Positions 1 through 11,535 of a DNA stretch of 64,000 nt are shown piece by piece. This DNA comes from Holothuria scabra (lineage: Eukaryota; Echinodermata; Holothuroidea; Aspidochirotida; Holothuriidae): contig CM074196.1 of assembly GCA_037179385.1 (NCBI GenBank), positions 29,657,986 to 29,721,985 of the forward strand. The letters are read 5' to 3'. Within the stretch, counting starts at the first letter, position 1. Every line of letters starts with the position of its first letter. Below the pieces are notes generated by a model, which was not told the origin of the DNA, searched no databases, and saw only the letters and a list, made by a program, of their open reading frames with translations. The position numbers and the translations under genes were made by a program.

Positions 1-423
1 GCAAGAAAAGAAGGGCAGGGGGAGAGGAGGGGAGGGCAGCCTGCAGTGATTCCAATTCCATTTATTGAAAGTGATACAGGAGCATTTCACAAAAGTTAAC
101 AAAAAGGTTTTACCAGAGCCTTAGCAATGTTTTAAGTGTCTTGAAAACTGTTGAGAAAAGGAATATATTACTGTACATTTTTATGGTCAGTGTTATCTAA
201 TAGTTGTTGTCATGTTGTGAGAGTTGTCAAATTTCTTACACTTTTTCTTGTTTGGGTAAAGTTCAGAGCAAAATTTTGTGTTACAAATTGCCCTTTTAAT
301 GTGAAAGAGAATTGACACTCATTTGTTTTTCAGTTGTATCCCCCAGGGAGCCAAATGTATTGTAGACTCCCTGATGTGGAATCCTTTCTTGAAGCCCTTG
401 CTTTACAGAGAAGCAAGTTAGCC
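1..423. other. non-coding stretch, no gene seen
   Basis: The first 45 bases are purine-rich. The rest is AT-rich unique-looking sequence with no coding or repeat signature that I can support. Confidence 0.5.
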
Positions 424-727
424 GTAAAGGGACAATCCTCTCACCCCAAACTACACTTCTAGTATAGGGTAACAGAAACTCTCAATTGGCTCAGCTTTTT
501 GATTGACTGCTAATTCGAATAATGCAGAGTACCAAAACTTATATTACACAGCACGAACTGTTCTGATAGTGTTTTGATTATACACATTGAGCTTTCTATA
601 TTCACCCTGAAGCAATAAAATGATATTGTGTCTGGAGGAGGGTGAATTTCAGACAATTATGGGAGGAGCTTAATTAAGAAGGTTAGGAGAATTGGTACTG
701 TTTGGGATGAGAAAATTGGGCCTTTAA
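424..727 (-). repeat. TM1 MITE copy A (TTAA-type family)
   Basis: About 300 bp, starting GTAAAGGGACAATCCTCTCA and ending in TTTGGGATGAGAAAATTGGGCCTTTAA. The ends are inverted repeats of each other (CTCACCCCAAAC near one end, GTTTGGGATGAG near the other). The interior shares blocks with the copies at 8503, 22998, 33263, 42687, 55373, 58627 and 61397, for example a CTCAATTGGCTCAGCTTTTT-like block. Minus here means opposite to the 8503 copy. No coding capacity. Confidence 0.8.
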
Positions 728-1220
728 GGTCTACTATGTACTGTAGCCTAGGATGGTATTACAATCCAAGTTATTGCCTGCATCATCATTTACAGAACTT
801 TTTTGTTTTTTCTCAAAACATTGTATAGGAGAACAGGACATTACAGTACGTACAAGTTTACCAACTGATCTGTTTTTAGTGGAACTGGCATTCCATTTCA
901 TGAGCTGTAAAACCCATAAAAATTTGAATGTTCTGAGTTTTTGACTTAAATGTATAGAGAGTATAAAACATCATTATTTACAAAAATTGATCAAGAAATT
1001 TGCAAAGTAACAGCTTGGCAAAAGTACTGTACCTTCAAGCAAAGCTTGTACTGTACTGCACCTAAAGTGTTTCCCACATACCCTGTGAATATTAATAAAA
1101 AGAAGAGTTTTGCCCCTGGACCATGAAGCTTCTCTTTAAGTTATTATTTGTGCACTCATCTCACACAGTATGCCTTAGTTTGAGGTATGAAGGCATTCGT
1201 AAAAAAAACCTTCTTTTGCA
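728..1220. other. non-coding stretch, no gene seen
   Basis: AT-rich sequence with scattered TACTGTA/TACAGTA words. No repeat or gene signature recognised. Confidence 0.5.
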
Positions 1221-1330
1221 TTGCCTCTCACCCCAAACTACAATTCTGGTACACGGGTACCAAAATTCTCAGTTGGCTCAGCTCTTTGATTGAGAGCTTA
1301 TTCAAACAATGCAGATTGCCAAAGCTTATA
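1221..1330 (-). repeat. TM1 MITE copy B, left half (split by insertion)
   Basis: Begins with CCTCTCACCCCAAACTACAA and runs through the family's CTCAGTTGGCTCAGCTCTTT block to AAAGCTTATA, where the TA-flanked element 1331-2091 interrupts it. The family continues at 2092. Confidence 0.8.
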
Positions 1331-2091
1331 CCGTATTTACTCTATTAAACGCCCCCTCTCTAATAAACGCCCCCCAACTTTTTCGTCACATTGCATAAAG
1401 TGAAATTGTTAATTCCAAAGACAATATGGTAAAAGGAAAATGAAATAGTCCTGCCTTAAAGCCACGAAATCTCCTAAAGTATATAAGATATATAAGATAT
1501 CCGTCACGCTATCACATACCGCGAACCTACACTGCTTCGTTTGCGGTTCGAAAGTGGTACTGTACATACCGTAGGTATACAAATATTCACTAGCCTATCC
1601 GAACAGCCTAACATAAAAATCCAAATTCAACACAGGAAAACTGTTTAACAGTGAAATGCTATGAACGCGTATGTACTGCTAATGGTACTACTCACGGTAA
1701 CTATTATGCAATTACCGTATGTACGTGCGTATAGCCGGCCGGTCAGTATAGTACTGTGAGGCCTGGCTGTATACTGTGCACAGCATGCATGCATGCATAT
1801 GCCACGGGCACGTATAAAAGTCACTTCTGTGTGTAAGTTACATATTAAGATGTCGGCGAAAGTTGATCACACTTGCAAAGTTCAGAGTGCTGTTCGTGGC
1901 TACCATATTTATAGGGAAGTTTGGTTACCGATCATTGGGGAGGAGCTCACAGCTGATTGTGAAGCTGACAACCAAATGGACAAATATGCCATATGTAGCA
2001 GTTTATCAGAAGTCACATAAATCTGACTCTAATAAACGCCCCCCTTAACGAAAATTTCACGCCCCCGGGGCGTTTAATAGAGTAAATACGG
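1331..2091. mobile_element. TA-flanked MITE (Tc1/mariner-type target), 761 bp
   Basis: Both ends read CCGTATTTACTCTATTAAAC followed by GCCCC in inverted orientation, a perfect terminal repeat of at least 25 bp. The element is flanked by TA on each side (1329-1330 and 2092-2093), the target duplication typical of Tc1/mariner-class elements. A second internal motif, CTAATAAACGCCCCC, recurs just inside both ends. It sits inside a TM1 copy, so the uninterrupted host sequence can be inferred from sister copies (AGCTTATATTACACAGC). No transposase frame is present, so it is non-autonomous. The mariner assignment rests on the TA duplication only. Confidence 0.85.
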
Positions 2092-2277
2092 TATTAAACA
2101 GCATGAACTGTACTGAGAGTGTTTAGATTACATAAATTGAGTTTTTCTATACCCACCCTGAAGCAATAAACTGAGATTATCTTCTGGATGAGGTTGAATT
2201 TCAGACAATTGTGGGAGGAAGGTTAGGAGAATTGGTACTGTACTGTTTGGGGTGAGAGAAGTGTGCATTTGAGTTAA
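2092..2277 (-). repeat. TM1 MITE copy B, right half
   Basis: Resumes the family sequence (ATGAACTGTACTGAGAGTGT and GCAATAAACTGAGATT blocks) and ends with GTTTGGGGTGAGAG and a degenerate tail reaching TTAA at 2274-2277. Confidence 0.75.
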
Positions 2278-2413
2278 TGCAAAAAGGCACAATTTCAAGA
2301 TATTTTCATACTTAATTTTTGAATCATTTAATTATAAGATTATAAATTGCAATGAAGCTTTCACATGATCCATGTTGAGTACAGTATAATGTGTACAGTA
2401 CAGTAGCCTATAC

Positions 2414-2517
2414 TTAAAGGCAGTCATTCGTCACCCCAAACTACAGTTTCAGTATACATATATCAAAACTCTCAATTGGTACAGCTCTTTGATTGGCATC
2501 ACATTCAAACAATGCAT
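2414..2517 (-). repeat. TM1 MITE copy C, truncated
   Basis: Starts TTAAAGGCAGTCATTCGTCA then CCCCAAACTACAG, and follows the family to about CAAACAATGCA. The rest of the element is missing. Confidence 0.7.
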
Positions 2518-3511
2518 CATAGATAAATTAAATTATAGAAGAATATCTTAAGGCACAGTATGAAATTTGGTTTTTTGAATATAGAAATGTTTTGGTTAAA
2601 AAAAAAACCAGTTACTTACAGGTGGAGTCAAAGGTCACTTTGGGTCACCAGTTGTTACAAGAAATGTTGCATTTTATTGAAAAGAGCATGTATGTATCAT
2701 CGAAACCTCAATGCATTTTTTCATACTGGTTGCTATTAGGAAGTAGAGGTCAGTGGTCATTAATTGTTCAATAAAAGACTATGCCTTTAGACTACTGTGT
2801 ACAGTATACTGTACCTTCTGTATAATTGTGCATTTTTAGTTTCCACTGAATCCATACAGTAACAGCAAGGCTTGAAAAAAACAGCCGAAACAAACAGTTT
2901 GTCTTTAGGTCAAATGTTGATGTAATATCATAGGACATTTATTTTCTGAGGGGTGTTATGGCTATTTGTAAAGGCCTGATAGTCAAGACTATTGTTGCTG
3001 TTAGTGTTTGGTTATTCAAGCCCTGGTACTAAAAATGCACATTGTAGGAGTGTAGCTACATATTATTAATACAGATATGGACCTACTACCTTTCTTTTAC
3101 AGACACCTAAGAGTAATAACCAGAGGGAAAAATGTAGCTCTGTTTCAGACATGTTTATGACACCCAAAAATGTTCGGTACCCAATTTTTGGGAGTTTAAA
3201 TCATAGCAAATCTAATTCAAGTCCCTTTCCCCTTCTAAGACAAAGCATAGTCTCTTTTATCCATGGAGAGCATTCTGTACCAAAACACATTTAGTCTTAG
3301 GTTAGAAAGTGAATACAGGTGCACAGGGATAGACACAGACAAAAGAAATGAACATTACTTACTGTAGGAATGGGTGACAGTTCTGCCTCATGCAGGTTGC
3401 TCTCAGAGAATTTCAAATTGCCCACTATAGGTTTTCATTTTCACATGAGACACAGGTCATGGAACAAAGCAATGCACTTGAAATAAGATTCAAAAAGGAC
3501 ATCTGCTGATG
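2518..3511. other. non-coding stretch, no gene seen
   Basis: No gene. It contains one AGGTCA-type cluster near 2625-2655 (AAAGGTCACTTTGGGTCACC), resembling the array at 34730-36110. Confidence 0.5.
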
Positions 3512-3843
3512 CAGGGTTCTAGCCAGGTCATTCAAACTGGGTGCTCCACCCAGTTTGAATTTACCTTTTTTAGTCAGCACCAAGTTTGAAATTTCACCTC
3601 CCAGTTTGAATCTAACTGCCCAGTTTGAATATAATCACATGCATACTCTAAACATAGGCTACACAGTATCAGATACATAACATTCAATTGAATGATTGTA
3701 TTAATGTTGACAAGAACCAAAAATCAGGTAACTGACCAGAGACTATGTCATTTGGATCTTGAGATATGGCCAACATCATGTGAGAATGATGCAATGTTGA
3801 TGAACTCCCACCCGGTTTGGCATTTTTCCTAGCTAGAATCCTG
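3512..3843. mobile_element. hAT-like MITE, 332 bp
   Basis: Ends are CAGGGTTCTAGCCAGGT and CCTAGCTAGAATCCTG, an imperfect inverted repeat beginning with CAG as in hAT elements. The flanking octamers TGCTGATG and TGATGCTG agree at 6 of 8 positions, so the target duplication is only approximate. Inside, a CAGTTTGAAT-like word recurs several times between 3535 and 3630. No coding frame. Confidence 0.6.
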
Positions 3844-6800
3844 TGATGCTGTCAGTTATTTTGAGCCATGTGGTAGTCATATGCAGTGAGTCAGTCAGAT
3901 GCAGTAATTCACCTCAAAGCATCACATCTTCTGCTAAAATCCATTGACAGACTTGAAACAATGTACAATGAGAGAGAGAGAAAAAGAGTCCCAAGTAAAC
4001 CCTCTTCTGCCCAAAAATCAACAAAATCTGAAACACAGGGAGCTGTGAAGTGGGAAAAAGTGCCAGTATAATTTTTGTGGAGCAGTTTTTCTGGAAATGT
4101 TATTTTAAAAGAATTCCAGGATTCATTCGCAAAGTTCTTATTTAGGATGGTACAGACTTCTCCTTCAAGGGCCAAATGGAAACTGATGGAAAAATTTGTG
4201 TTCATAATTTTTGCAGTGCTACAGTGCGATGTTATTGGGTTGAACGGTTGATACTGTGGTGGTGTGACAAGTGTATCCTGTAGGCTTACTGAAAATTGTT
4301 ATCATCTGCAATTCACGTACAGTAGTCATCTAAAAAGAACAACCGAGTGGGCTCAAAGGTCTATCTAAATGAACAAAAAGTCGCCCACAAGTCTGATAGT
4401 GCTTATGAACTGCAAAGGGACTGAGTTTTGTTACACGTATATACTGTACTGTACTAATGAAAGGTGGCAAATTTTATTAACATCATGCCACAGTATTGAG
4501 TTGATATATACTGTATGGTAAAACTTGCCTCTCTGTGTGAATTAAATGTGTTGATTACTGACACACACACACAAAAAAATCCTTGCATGAGTGACTCTGG
4601 AGTACAGTAGTGTGTTTGTGATCTGTTGAATCTATATGACAGGCTTACAGCAAGTAGGCCTACTGTAAACTACTGTAAGTGTAACATATGCCTAAGCTGA
4701 ATTGCATGCGGTAGATAGGTCTAGGGTTTTTTTTTTTTTGGGGGGGGGGGAGGGGGCAGAGAGAGTGAGAGGATGCAAAAGTGGACCAAAGATGGCTACA
4801 GTATGTGCCTGTAGTGGCTTGCTGATGATAAATACATAACTATGTGAGATAGTTGTTCAAATTGAATTCAAGCTATTCCCATTTGATTTCTCAGTAGCTC
4901 TGTGCACATGATTGTAAACATTGAAGCAAATTTGTTGCAGATTGATAGGCTTGCAACAGTGTAGCCAGAGGGGAGGGCAATTGGGGCAGATTATCCCCCC
5001 CCCCCTACATGGGGGAAAAGAAGGGAAAATATAAAAATAGAAAAAAAGGGGGAAGAAAAGAAAAGAGAGATGGAGCAGTGTTAGTGTCCCTAGCAGAACA
5101 TGATGCTTTAGTTTACATCTAAATGTTCTAAAGGGGAGGAGACCCCCCCCCTCCCATGACAGTAATGAGTCATCATCCATCTGTTGTACGAAAATGAAGT
5201 CCTGGATATGCCGTTGTAGGCTTCAAATGATTAACATTTGTCAAATCCCTTATATGATGTGACTTTTACTGTACTTGCATGATGATTTCTATGATGCACA
5301 TTAGTGTTGACCGAAAATGCAATAGGAGTGCCTGAGTTAAAGTGAAATATTGTGTTTGTTTTGTAAGAAAAATTCATCCTTTTTTATTTATTGACACAGG
5401 TTGATGCTGTAGATTTAATAAAAAATAAAGCAGTATGGTAGACTTCTTTCAAGAGATAAGTTTCTCATAGATAGAAATTCAGTTGCTTCAAAATCCAAGG
5501 CCTGGTAAACTAATTTCCCATCCTCATGCACACTTGCAAAATGGTCAAGGGATATTTGACCTTGTGACAGAACCGGAAATGCTGAATTTGTCAGTTTTCC
5601 TACAATATTGTGAATATCAGGATTTTCCTTGAGATTGCTGTGATACTGTACTTGTGATTCTTTGTGTAACTGATACAGGTTGTTGTACTGTAGTTGTACA
5701 GTTGCATAAATAGTGTAAAATTCTCCCGTATTGTTGTGTTTACATTTACCTGAAAAACGCTTCAAATTCAAAATCAAAGGAAGCAAAGAAAGCAAAACAA
5801 AACATACAAGGGCAGACGATCCAGAGTATGCACAATTTGCCATAATACAAGTACTGTAAGGTAGAATCTAAATACGTACATGTACTGTACATAGATAACT
5901 GATATATAGCACAAATTCCATATGACCAATGCTCAAAGAAAACAAGAAAAATAATCACCAACAAAACAACAATCAATTAAATAGGTAAGTCTTAAGGTGT
6001 TTTTTGGACAGTGCAATAGATTTAGAATTCCTATATGTGGGAACCAAGAGAGTTCCAGAACATACTGTAGGACCTGCAATGGATTTAAGGCACCCTCACC
6101 TACTTGCTTCTTGGAAGGAGGTATGAGGAGTAGGGACCCATCCATTGTAGACCTGCCAACAGGACCAGATTAAGGTGTGGTCTTCCTACGAAGCATATTA
6201 GAAAGATAAACCAGAGTCAAAAATTTGTAAACATATAAACAAAATTTAAATTGAATTCTTTCTTGAATAGGAATTCAGTGAAGAGGTTTTGGGCTATAAA
6301 ATAACAGTGCAGTATAAAATACATCATTGATATTGCACTAATGTTTCATAAATTGGAAGGCTGCACCTTTTTAACAGTATTTGTTTTCAATAGGAGGGGA
6401 AGGGGCAATTGTAGAAAGAAGAAAATTAAATTGGTAAGGTGTAAGTAACAGAAATCAAATGGTACATTTACATGAAGGATATTTTAGTCAGACAGGTGTA
6501 GGTTCGACAGGCACAGATGCTGTTTTTCAAATGACTAACTGACTTTTTAGCAGTATGCTAGTGCTAGTAGTACTGTAACTTTAAAATACTTAGAAATTTC
6601 AATAGAAATTTCTATTGATAGGTGTAAAATTATTCCTTTTTTGGGGGGCAGTACGGGGTTGGTCAAGTGATGAACTTGTTCCATTCAGCATTTTAGAGCA
6701 TGTCAATACAATGATGTACAAAAGTGTACATCTATACCTTTAGTACTGTGCTGTAATTAAAAACAGGAGAAAGATACAGGCTGTATAGTACAGTGAAAAA

Positions 6801-7675
6801 GCTCATACTTTATTAAGGAGTCTTGTTAAAACAGAAACCGCAAAGATTGGAAATTTTGTCCCACAGTAGATGTAAGGGGCGAGTTTAACTTCCCCTGAAC
6901 ATTTGAATAAGTATACTAAATATGCCATATCTAATAGGAATGCTTTCACTTTCGGTGGGAGTGGAGCTAACTACTGTGTGTACCGTAGGTAGCGTTTGCT
7001 AATGCTGTACATTAAGAAATACAGCATATGAAGATAAGTATGTAGGTTCCTTGCATTGAGTTGTTCAACATTGGCAGTCTTATAAAGAGTATGCAATTAA
7101 TTCCTGTAAAAGGAAAATAAAATGGAGAAAAAGTGCTATATTTCTGGAAAAAAGTGTTTAGGTTGTTCTGTCGGACAAGGAACATGGGATCCTGAGAAAT
7201 TGGAATTCTCCTTTAAGGGAAAATGCAGTCACCCCATCTTGTAGTGCTATACAGTAGTAATACTGTTTCATGAATGGCTGTTACAGGGAGAATCATGTGA
7301 CAATATTTTATTTTGAAATTTGCTAGGATTTACTGCTTGATGTGCTGTAATCTGAACATGAAATATTTTGTGTTGGGAAATATTAAGACACTTGGAGGGG
7401 ATTCAGATAAAAATCTGTGAGTTTTAGCTGCAGTTGTTTGCCTCGTTTGGAATAAGTCTGGGGTAGCTTCTTTTGTCCTTTAACTGTGACTGGCTGTCAT
7501 TTAAAACTGATGTATATATTTCACTGATTCCCCACTCAGGGCGAAAAAAGTTGTTGAAAAGTCAACCATAGGGCAAAAGAAAAAAATATGGCGAAAAAAG
7601 GATTCCCCGTAAAGTTTTCACACACTTGTCATATAGGAATATGTAAACATATGGAAATTCTCTTAAACACACAAT
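3844..7675. other. 3.8 kb non-coding stretch, no gene seen
   Basis: No supportable exon. It holds a short AC repeat at about 4561-4575, a T-run joined to a G-run at about 4727-4751, and C/G-rich patches near 4995 and 5130-5158 that may belong to a decayed element starting CAGTGTAGCCAGAGGGG near 4956. TACTGTA words are frequent. The short open frames show no domain signature. Confidence 0.5.
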
Positions 7676-7923
7676 CAGGGTTGTAGCTAGGGTCGGTGGC
7701 ACTGAGCGGCCGTACCCAGCACTCTATAACCCGACCTGGCACTCCACACAGGTCTCTCCCCCCCCCACTACAAATCTGCCTATGTAGGCCTAAACCTAGC
7801 ACCAAATTTAAAAATTTTTATAGCAGAGAAATGGGGTAGATGCCTCAGGGGTAGGGTGAGGTGCTTTTGACTGATCACACAATTACTCGGCACTCAAATT
7901 TGGCTAGCTACTGTACAACCCTG
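7676..7923. mobile_element. hAT-like MITE, 248 bp, perfect 8-bp TSD
   Basis: Terminal inverted repeats CAGGGTTGTAGCTAG and CTAGCTACTGTACAACCCTG (the right one carries a short insertion). The octamer CACACAAT is repeated perfectly on both sides (7668-7675 and 7924-7931). An 8-bp duplication with a CAG start is the hAT hallmark. No transposase; non-autonomous. Confidence 0.85.
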
Positions 7924-7931
7924 CACACAAT

Positions 7932-8502
7932 TTTTATGCAATTACTTTAAAGTCGATGAATTTACGGACACGTACATGTAGCTCTTTGAACACTCATGTG
8001 TGGCAGGCCATTGAAATATTGTTGATTTACCTTGGAGACATTAAGGGAAAATTATAAGCTTATTTTATTTTTTTTTTTCACCTAAAGGTAGCAAGATATT
8101 TAAAAAGTTTCCCCTCAAGAGGGGAATTAGCATTATATAACACAAGTCAGTTTAAATTTTATTCAGATAAAGTATCTTACTGTAAATCTTTGATTGTTGA
8201 AAAATTGATTTTCCTGGCAAGCAAGTCAAATACTACAATTAACTTAACTTTTCTTCAAGTTTTCCTTCAAGGAGTTTTCCAGATTGATGGTTTTTCTATC
8301 CACTTATGAATCTTACAAAGAAATATAAAAACTATACCTTTCTCAGTCCTCAAACTATTGTTTTATGTCTTCCATACAGGAAAGGGGAAGGGTGATGGGG
8401 CTTTGATGCAGAGTTGATTTTTCTTCAGAAATCCTTTTTCCCCAAATATCTACATCTACGAACAAGTCCATTAATTAACTGCAGAATGTGTGTATGATGT
8501 AT
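7932..8502. other. non-coding stretch, no gene seen
   Basis: AT-rich, with no gene or repeat that I recognise. Confidence 0.5.
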
Positions 8503-8805
8503 TTAAAGGACCAGTTCTCTCACCCCAAACAGTACCAATTTTCCTAACCTTCCTGAAGCCCCTCCCACAATTGTCTGGAATTCATCCTCATCCAGACACA
8601 ATCTCAGTTTATTGCTTCATGGTGAGTAAAGAAAAACTCAATTTATATTATCAAACACTCTCAGTACCATTCATGCTGTGTAATATAAAAGCTTTGGCAC
8701 TCTGGATTGTTTAAATTAGCTGTCAATCAAAGAGCTGAGCCAATTGAGAATTTCAGTACGTGGGTACCAAAATTGTAGTTTGGGGTGAGAGGTTTGGCTC
8801 TTTAA
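8503..8805 (+). repeat. TM1 MITE copy D, full length, reference orientation
   Basis: Flanked by TTAA at 8503-8506 and 8802-8805. The left end AAAGGACCAGTTCTCTCACC mirrors the right end GGTGAGAGGTTTGGCTCTTT as an inverted repeat of about 35 bp with mismatches. The interior includes TCATCCTCATCCAGACACAA and CTGTCAATCAAAGAGCTGAG blocks found in the other copies. TTAA at both ends suggests a piggyBac-type target; that is inference. Confidence 0.85.
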
Positions 8806-11469
8806 GTACAAAATACTTCAGCAGTGTTCCTGATACAGGAGAAAGAATGCTAGGAGTACTAGAGCAATTTGTCAGAAGTACAGTAGGCAATTCTTTTTTG
8901 GCAGCATTTTGGGCTTGTACAAACTGTCAAAGCTAATTACAAAATATTTTGACAGCCTCTATGTATTTTATGCAGTCTGGACTCGAATATTTCTTTTAAA
9001 AATTTGAACAATATGACTAAGTTTGTTTCAAGTGTACACCTTGGGTCCAGGAACCTTTTGAAATGCAAACTTCCTGTTGGTGACTGGGGAATTTTAATTT
9101 TAGATATTCAGTTGGTTTTTTGGCCAGAAAAGAAAAGCAGTTTTAAACTTTAAGTTAGTTATGCTGTTGTTGCTAAAACTGAAAAAGAAAGAGTGAAATG
9201 AGCCAAGTATTGCAATGTTATCAGCTATCAGAACTGATGCTCAGCTTTTAAATACCTAAAGTTTACTGAAGTACTGTTATTGATTACTATTAGTTTTGTA
9301 AATGTGCAGACATTATGACATAGTAAAGTACAGTACACCATTGAAACTGAAAACTTACACACAAATTGTAAAGGCTTTTGTGTAGAGAAGTTTTCATACC
9401 TATTTTGAAATTTATCCTTCGCTTAATGTCTTTCCCATTTCTTTACAAAATGTGTTTTTAATGGATGACTGACATTTTTCATGATACTGTAAATTATTTA
9501 TACAGCATAAAGCAGTAAGCTACCCTTCCCCAAAACTGGTTTCCACATCACAGAAAATTTCTTTTTTAAGTAATGCTTTGGGATTGTCTAATTGACATTA
9601 AATTTTGAAAGAAAAAAAAAATACAGTAATTTCTGGTATGACACATTTTGTTTGTAGCCTTTTTGATTTTGCGAAAAAGGAAGGGACTCTATTTCTGGAA
9701 AGCTACGTATGAACTTGATTATGTGTCTCTCTCTTTTCCCCTAGGAACAATAAAATTTGTGGGAACATTTATGAAGTTCTCCTTTCAAAGTTTCCCCTCA
9801 AAAACGAAAAGAAACCAAATGTATTCATACAGTAGCTGTTTTTGACAGATGCACTCTAATAAGACCAAACTGTGATACAGTAAGTGTATTTCATATACAT
9901 TTTGAAATCAGGACTACTGATGTCTCTGATGGAGGCCCTTAAAAGCCATTGTGATGCACGCTTGCTAAAAGTGGGCGTTCAGGAACCCTGACCTATACTT
10001 TCATTTCCTGATCTGATCATAGCCTATCTACCGAGTTTAACGCAAGTGCAGGGACACCTATATAGTCAGCATATATATGGGTCTCTGAACAGGATGTTAT
10101 TCATTCCAATGTATTTCTTGTGATCGTATGCAACCAGTAGATTGTGAATTTGACAGTAGTGCTGAAGAAGTACCTTATGGGACCATCTTTGCTTTTTATA
10201 AAATTCAGAGAAATTGGGTTGTAATCGTTACAGTATTTTATTCTATTTTCAAGACTTAAATATGTTGTCACTGTTGAATGGTACAGGAAGCTTTGTGCCT
10301 TTCTACTGCACAGTTCTCCACTTAACTGTACGTTACAATATTTAGTTACTGCAGGACTCATACTAAAAACAGTGGTGTGTTCATCTCTGTAGCATGTGCT
10401 TTTGAATGCATGTTTTTGTGTGTCTGGTCATGCATTTTTGAGTACATGTGTGCTTGCATGTTTATTTAATTCAGACTGTATCCAGTCAAAGATGAAGTAT
10501 TGTATTGTGCTTTTCAATAAATGCAATAAGTTGACAAGTATATTAACCTCCCTCAACCCCCCTCTCAAAAAAGAAAATTTATTTACTAAACCCCCCCACC
10601 CCCTCAAAAAGAAAAAAATTGTGTGGTATACAAGCACTGTGGTATCCTTTCAACAGATCAAAACATATATAGTTGAAACTTTCCCATTAATAGACATAAA
10701 TTAGCTGTCTGTTTCAGTATAGTAGTGTCTTTTCTGTTTCATAAATGGCTCTTGAAGATCACAATTATGGTATAGAAATAAAAAGAAATTTCCTAGAAGT
10801 AGGTGTTTTTACAAAATAATGTTGTAATAATCTTTTTTGCCCTTAAATTTCTTCAATGAGGTGTTGGCATTAGTTCAGTAATCCTAGCTGTGTTTAAGTT
10901 GAAGACTTTAAGCAAGCTTTAGCAGTGTCATCTTATTGAATTAAATCGTTGGTGATTTACAACCTTCAGTACAAGGTACAGGTGTGTGGCCTATCATGTA
11001 ATGGCATAATGTACAATCATATCGTTGGTTTTACTGTACATACCTACAGTACATCAGTGTGCATAGCTAGGAAATTTCTCCGTGTCATGAGCAGTAAAGT
11101 ATCTCCGACTGTTAATCTTAAACATGGTGCTATAGTATTACTATGCTCATGAGATTTTGATGGGGGAGTGTATTCAGGGTACTGTAATCACAGTAAGTTG
11201 TGTACATATCATTTTTATCAAGATGGTTGACTAATGACTTGGTGTGGAATGATAATCTTCTCTTCAACACCTCATTCTATCATGCATGCTTGTGTCTTGT
11301 CTGACTTTGAAAAGAATACTCTTAATAATTGTTTGTCAGTCTAGGTAAATCACATTCCTTATTGCAATTATACACCCTGCTTACCTTGTTTTACACTGAT
11401 AACCAGTATGCATTATGTACAACAGTGATTAGTCAGCAATTACTCCACCTGAGAGGTATTCAAATTTAG
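8806..11469. other. 2.7 kb non-coding stretch, no gene seen
   Basis: No supportable gene. A C-rich/A-rich patch lies at 10550-10620. The open frames are short and lack domain features. Confidence 0.5.
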
Positions 11470-11535
11470 ATAGTTTTATGGCCCAGTTTCTATCATTGGT
11501 TCAAGCCAAGCTGGCCACAGCCTTTCTTCCAGACT
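11470..11535 (-). repeat. SINE 3' tail fragment
   Basis: On the minus strand this reads as the tail shared with the SINEs at 41579, 49268 and 54636: a GGAAGAAAGGCTGTGGCC-like block followed by TTGAACCAATG and AAACTGGGCCATAAAACT. The tRNA-like head is missing. Confidence 0.65.

Noticed and set aside
4727..4751. T-run joined to G-run (also near 11709) as a regulatory signal
   Set aside because: Low-complexity homopolymers, prone to sequencing error, with no supporting context.
10396..10704. 102-codon frame on the plus strand
   Set aside because: Low-complexity Lys/Pro content from C-runs and A-runs, with no domain or splice context.
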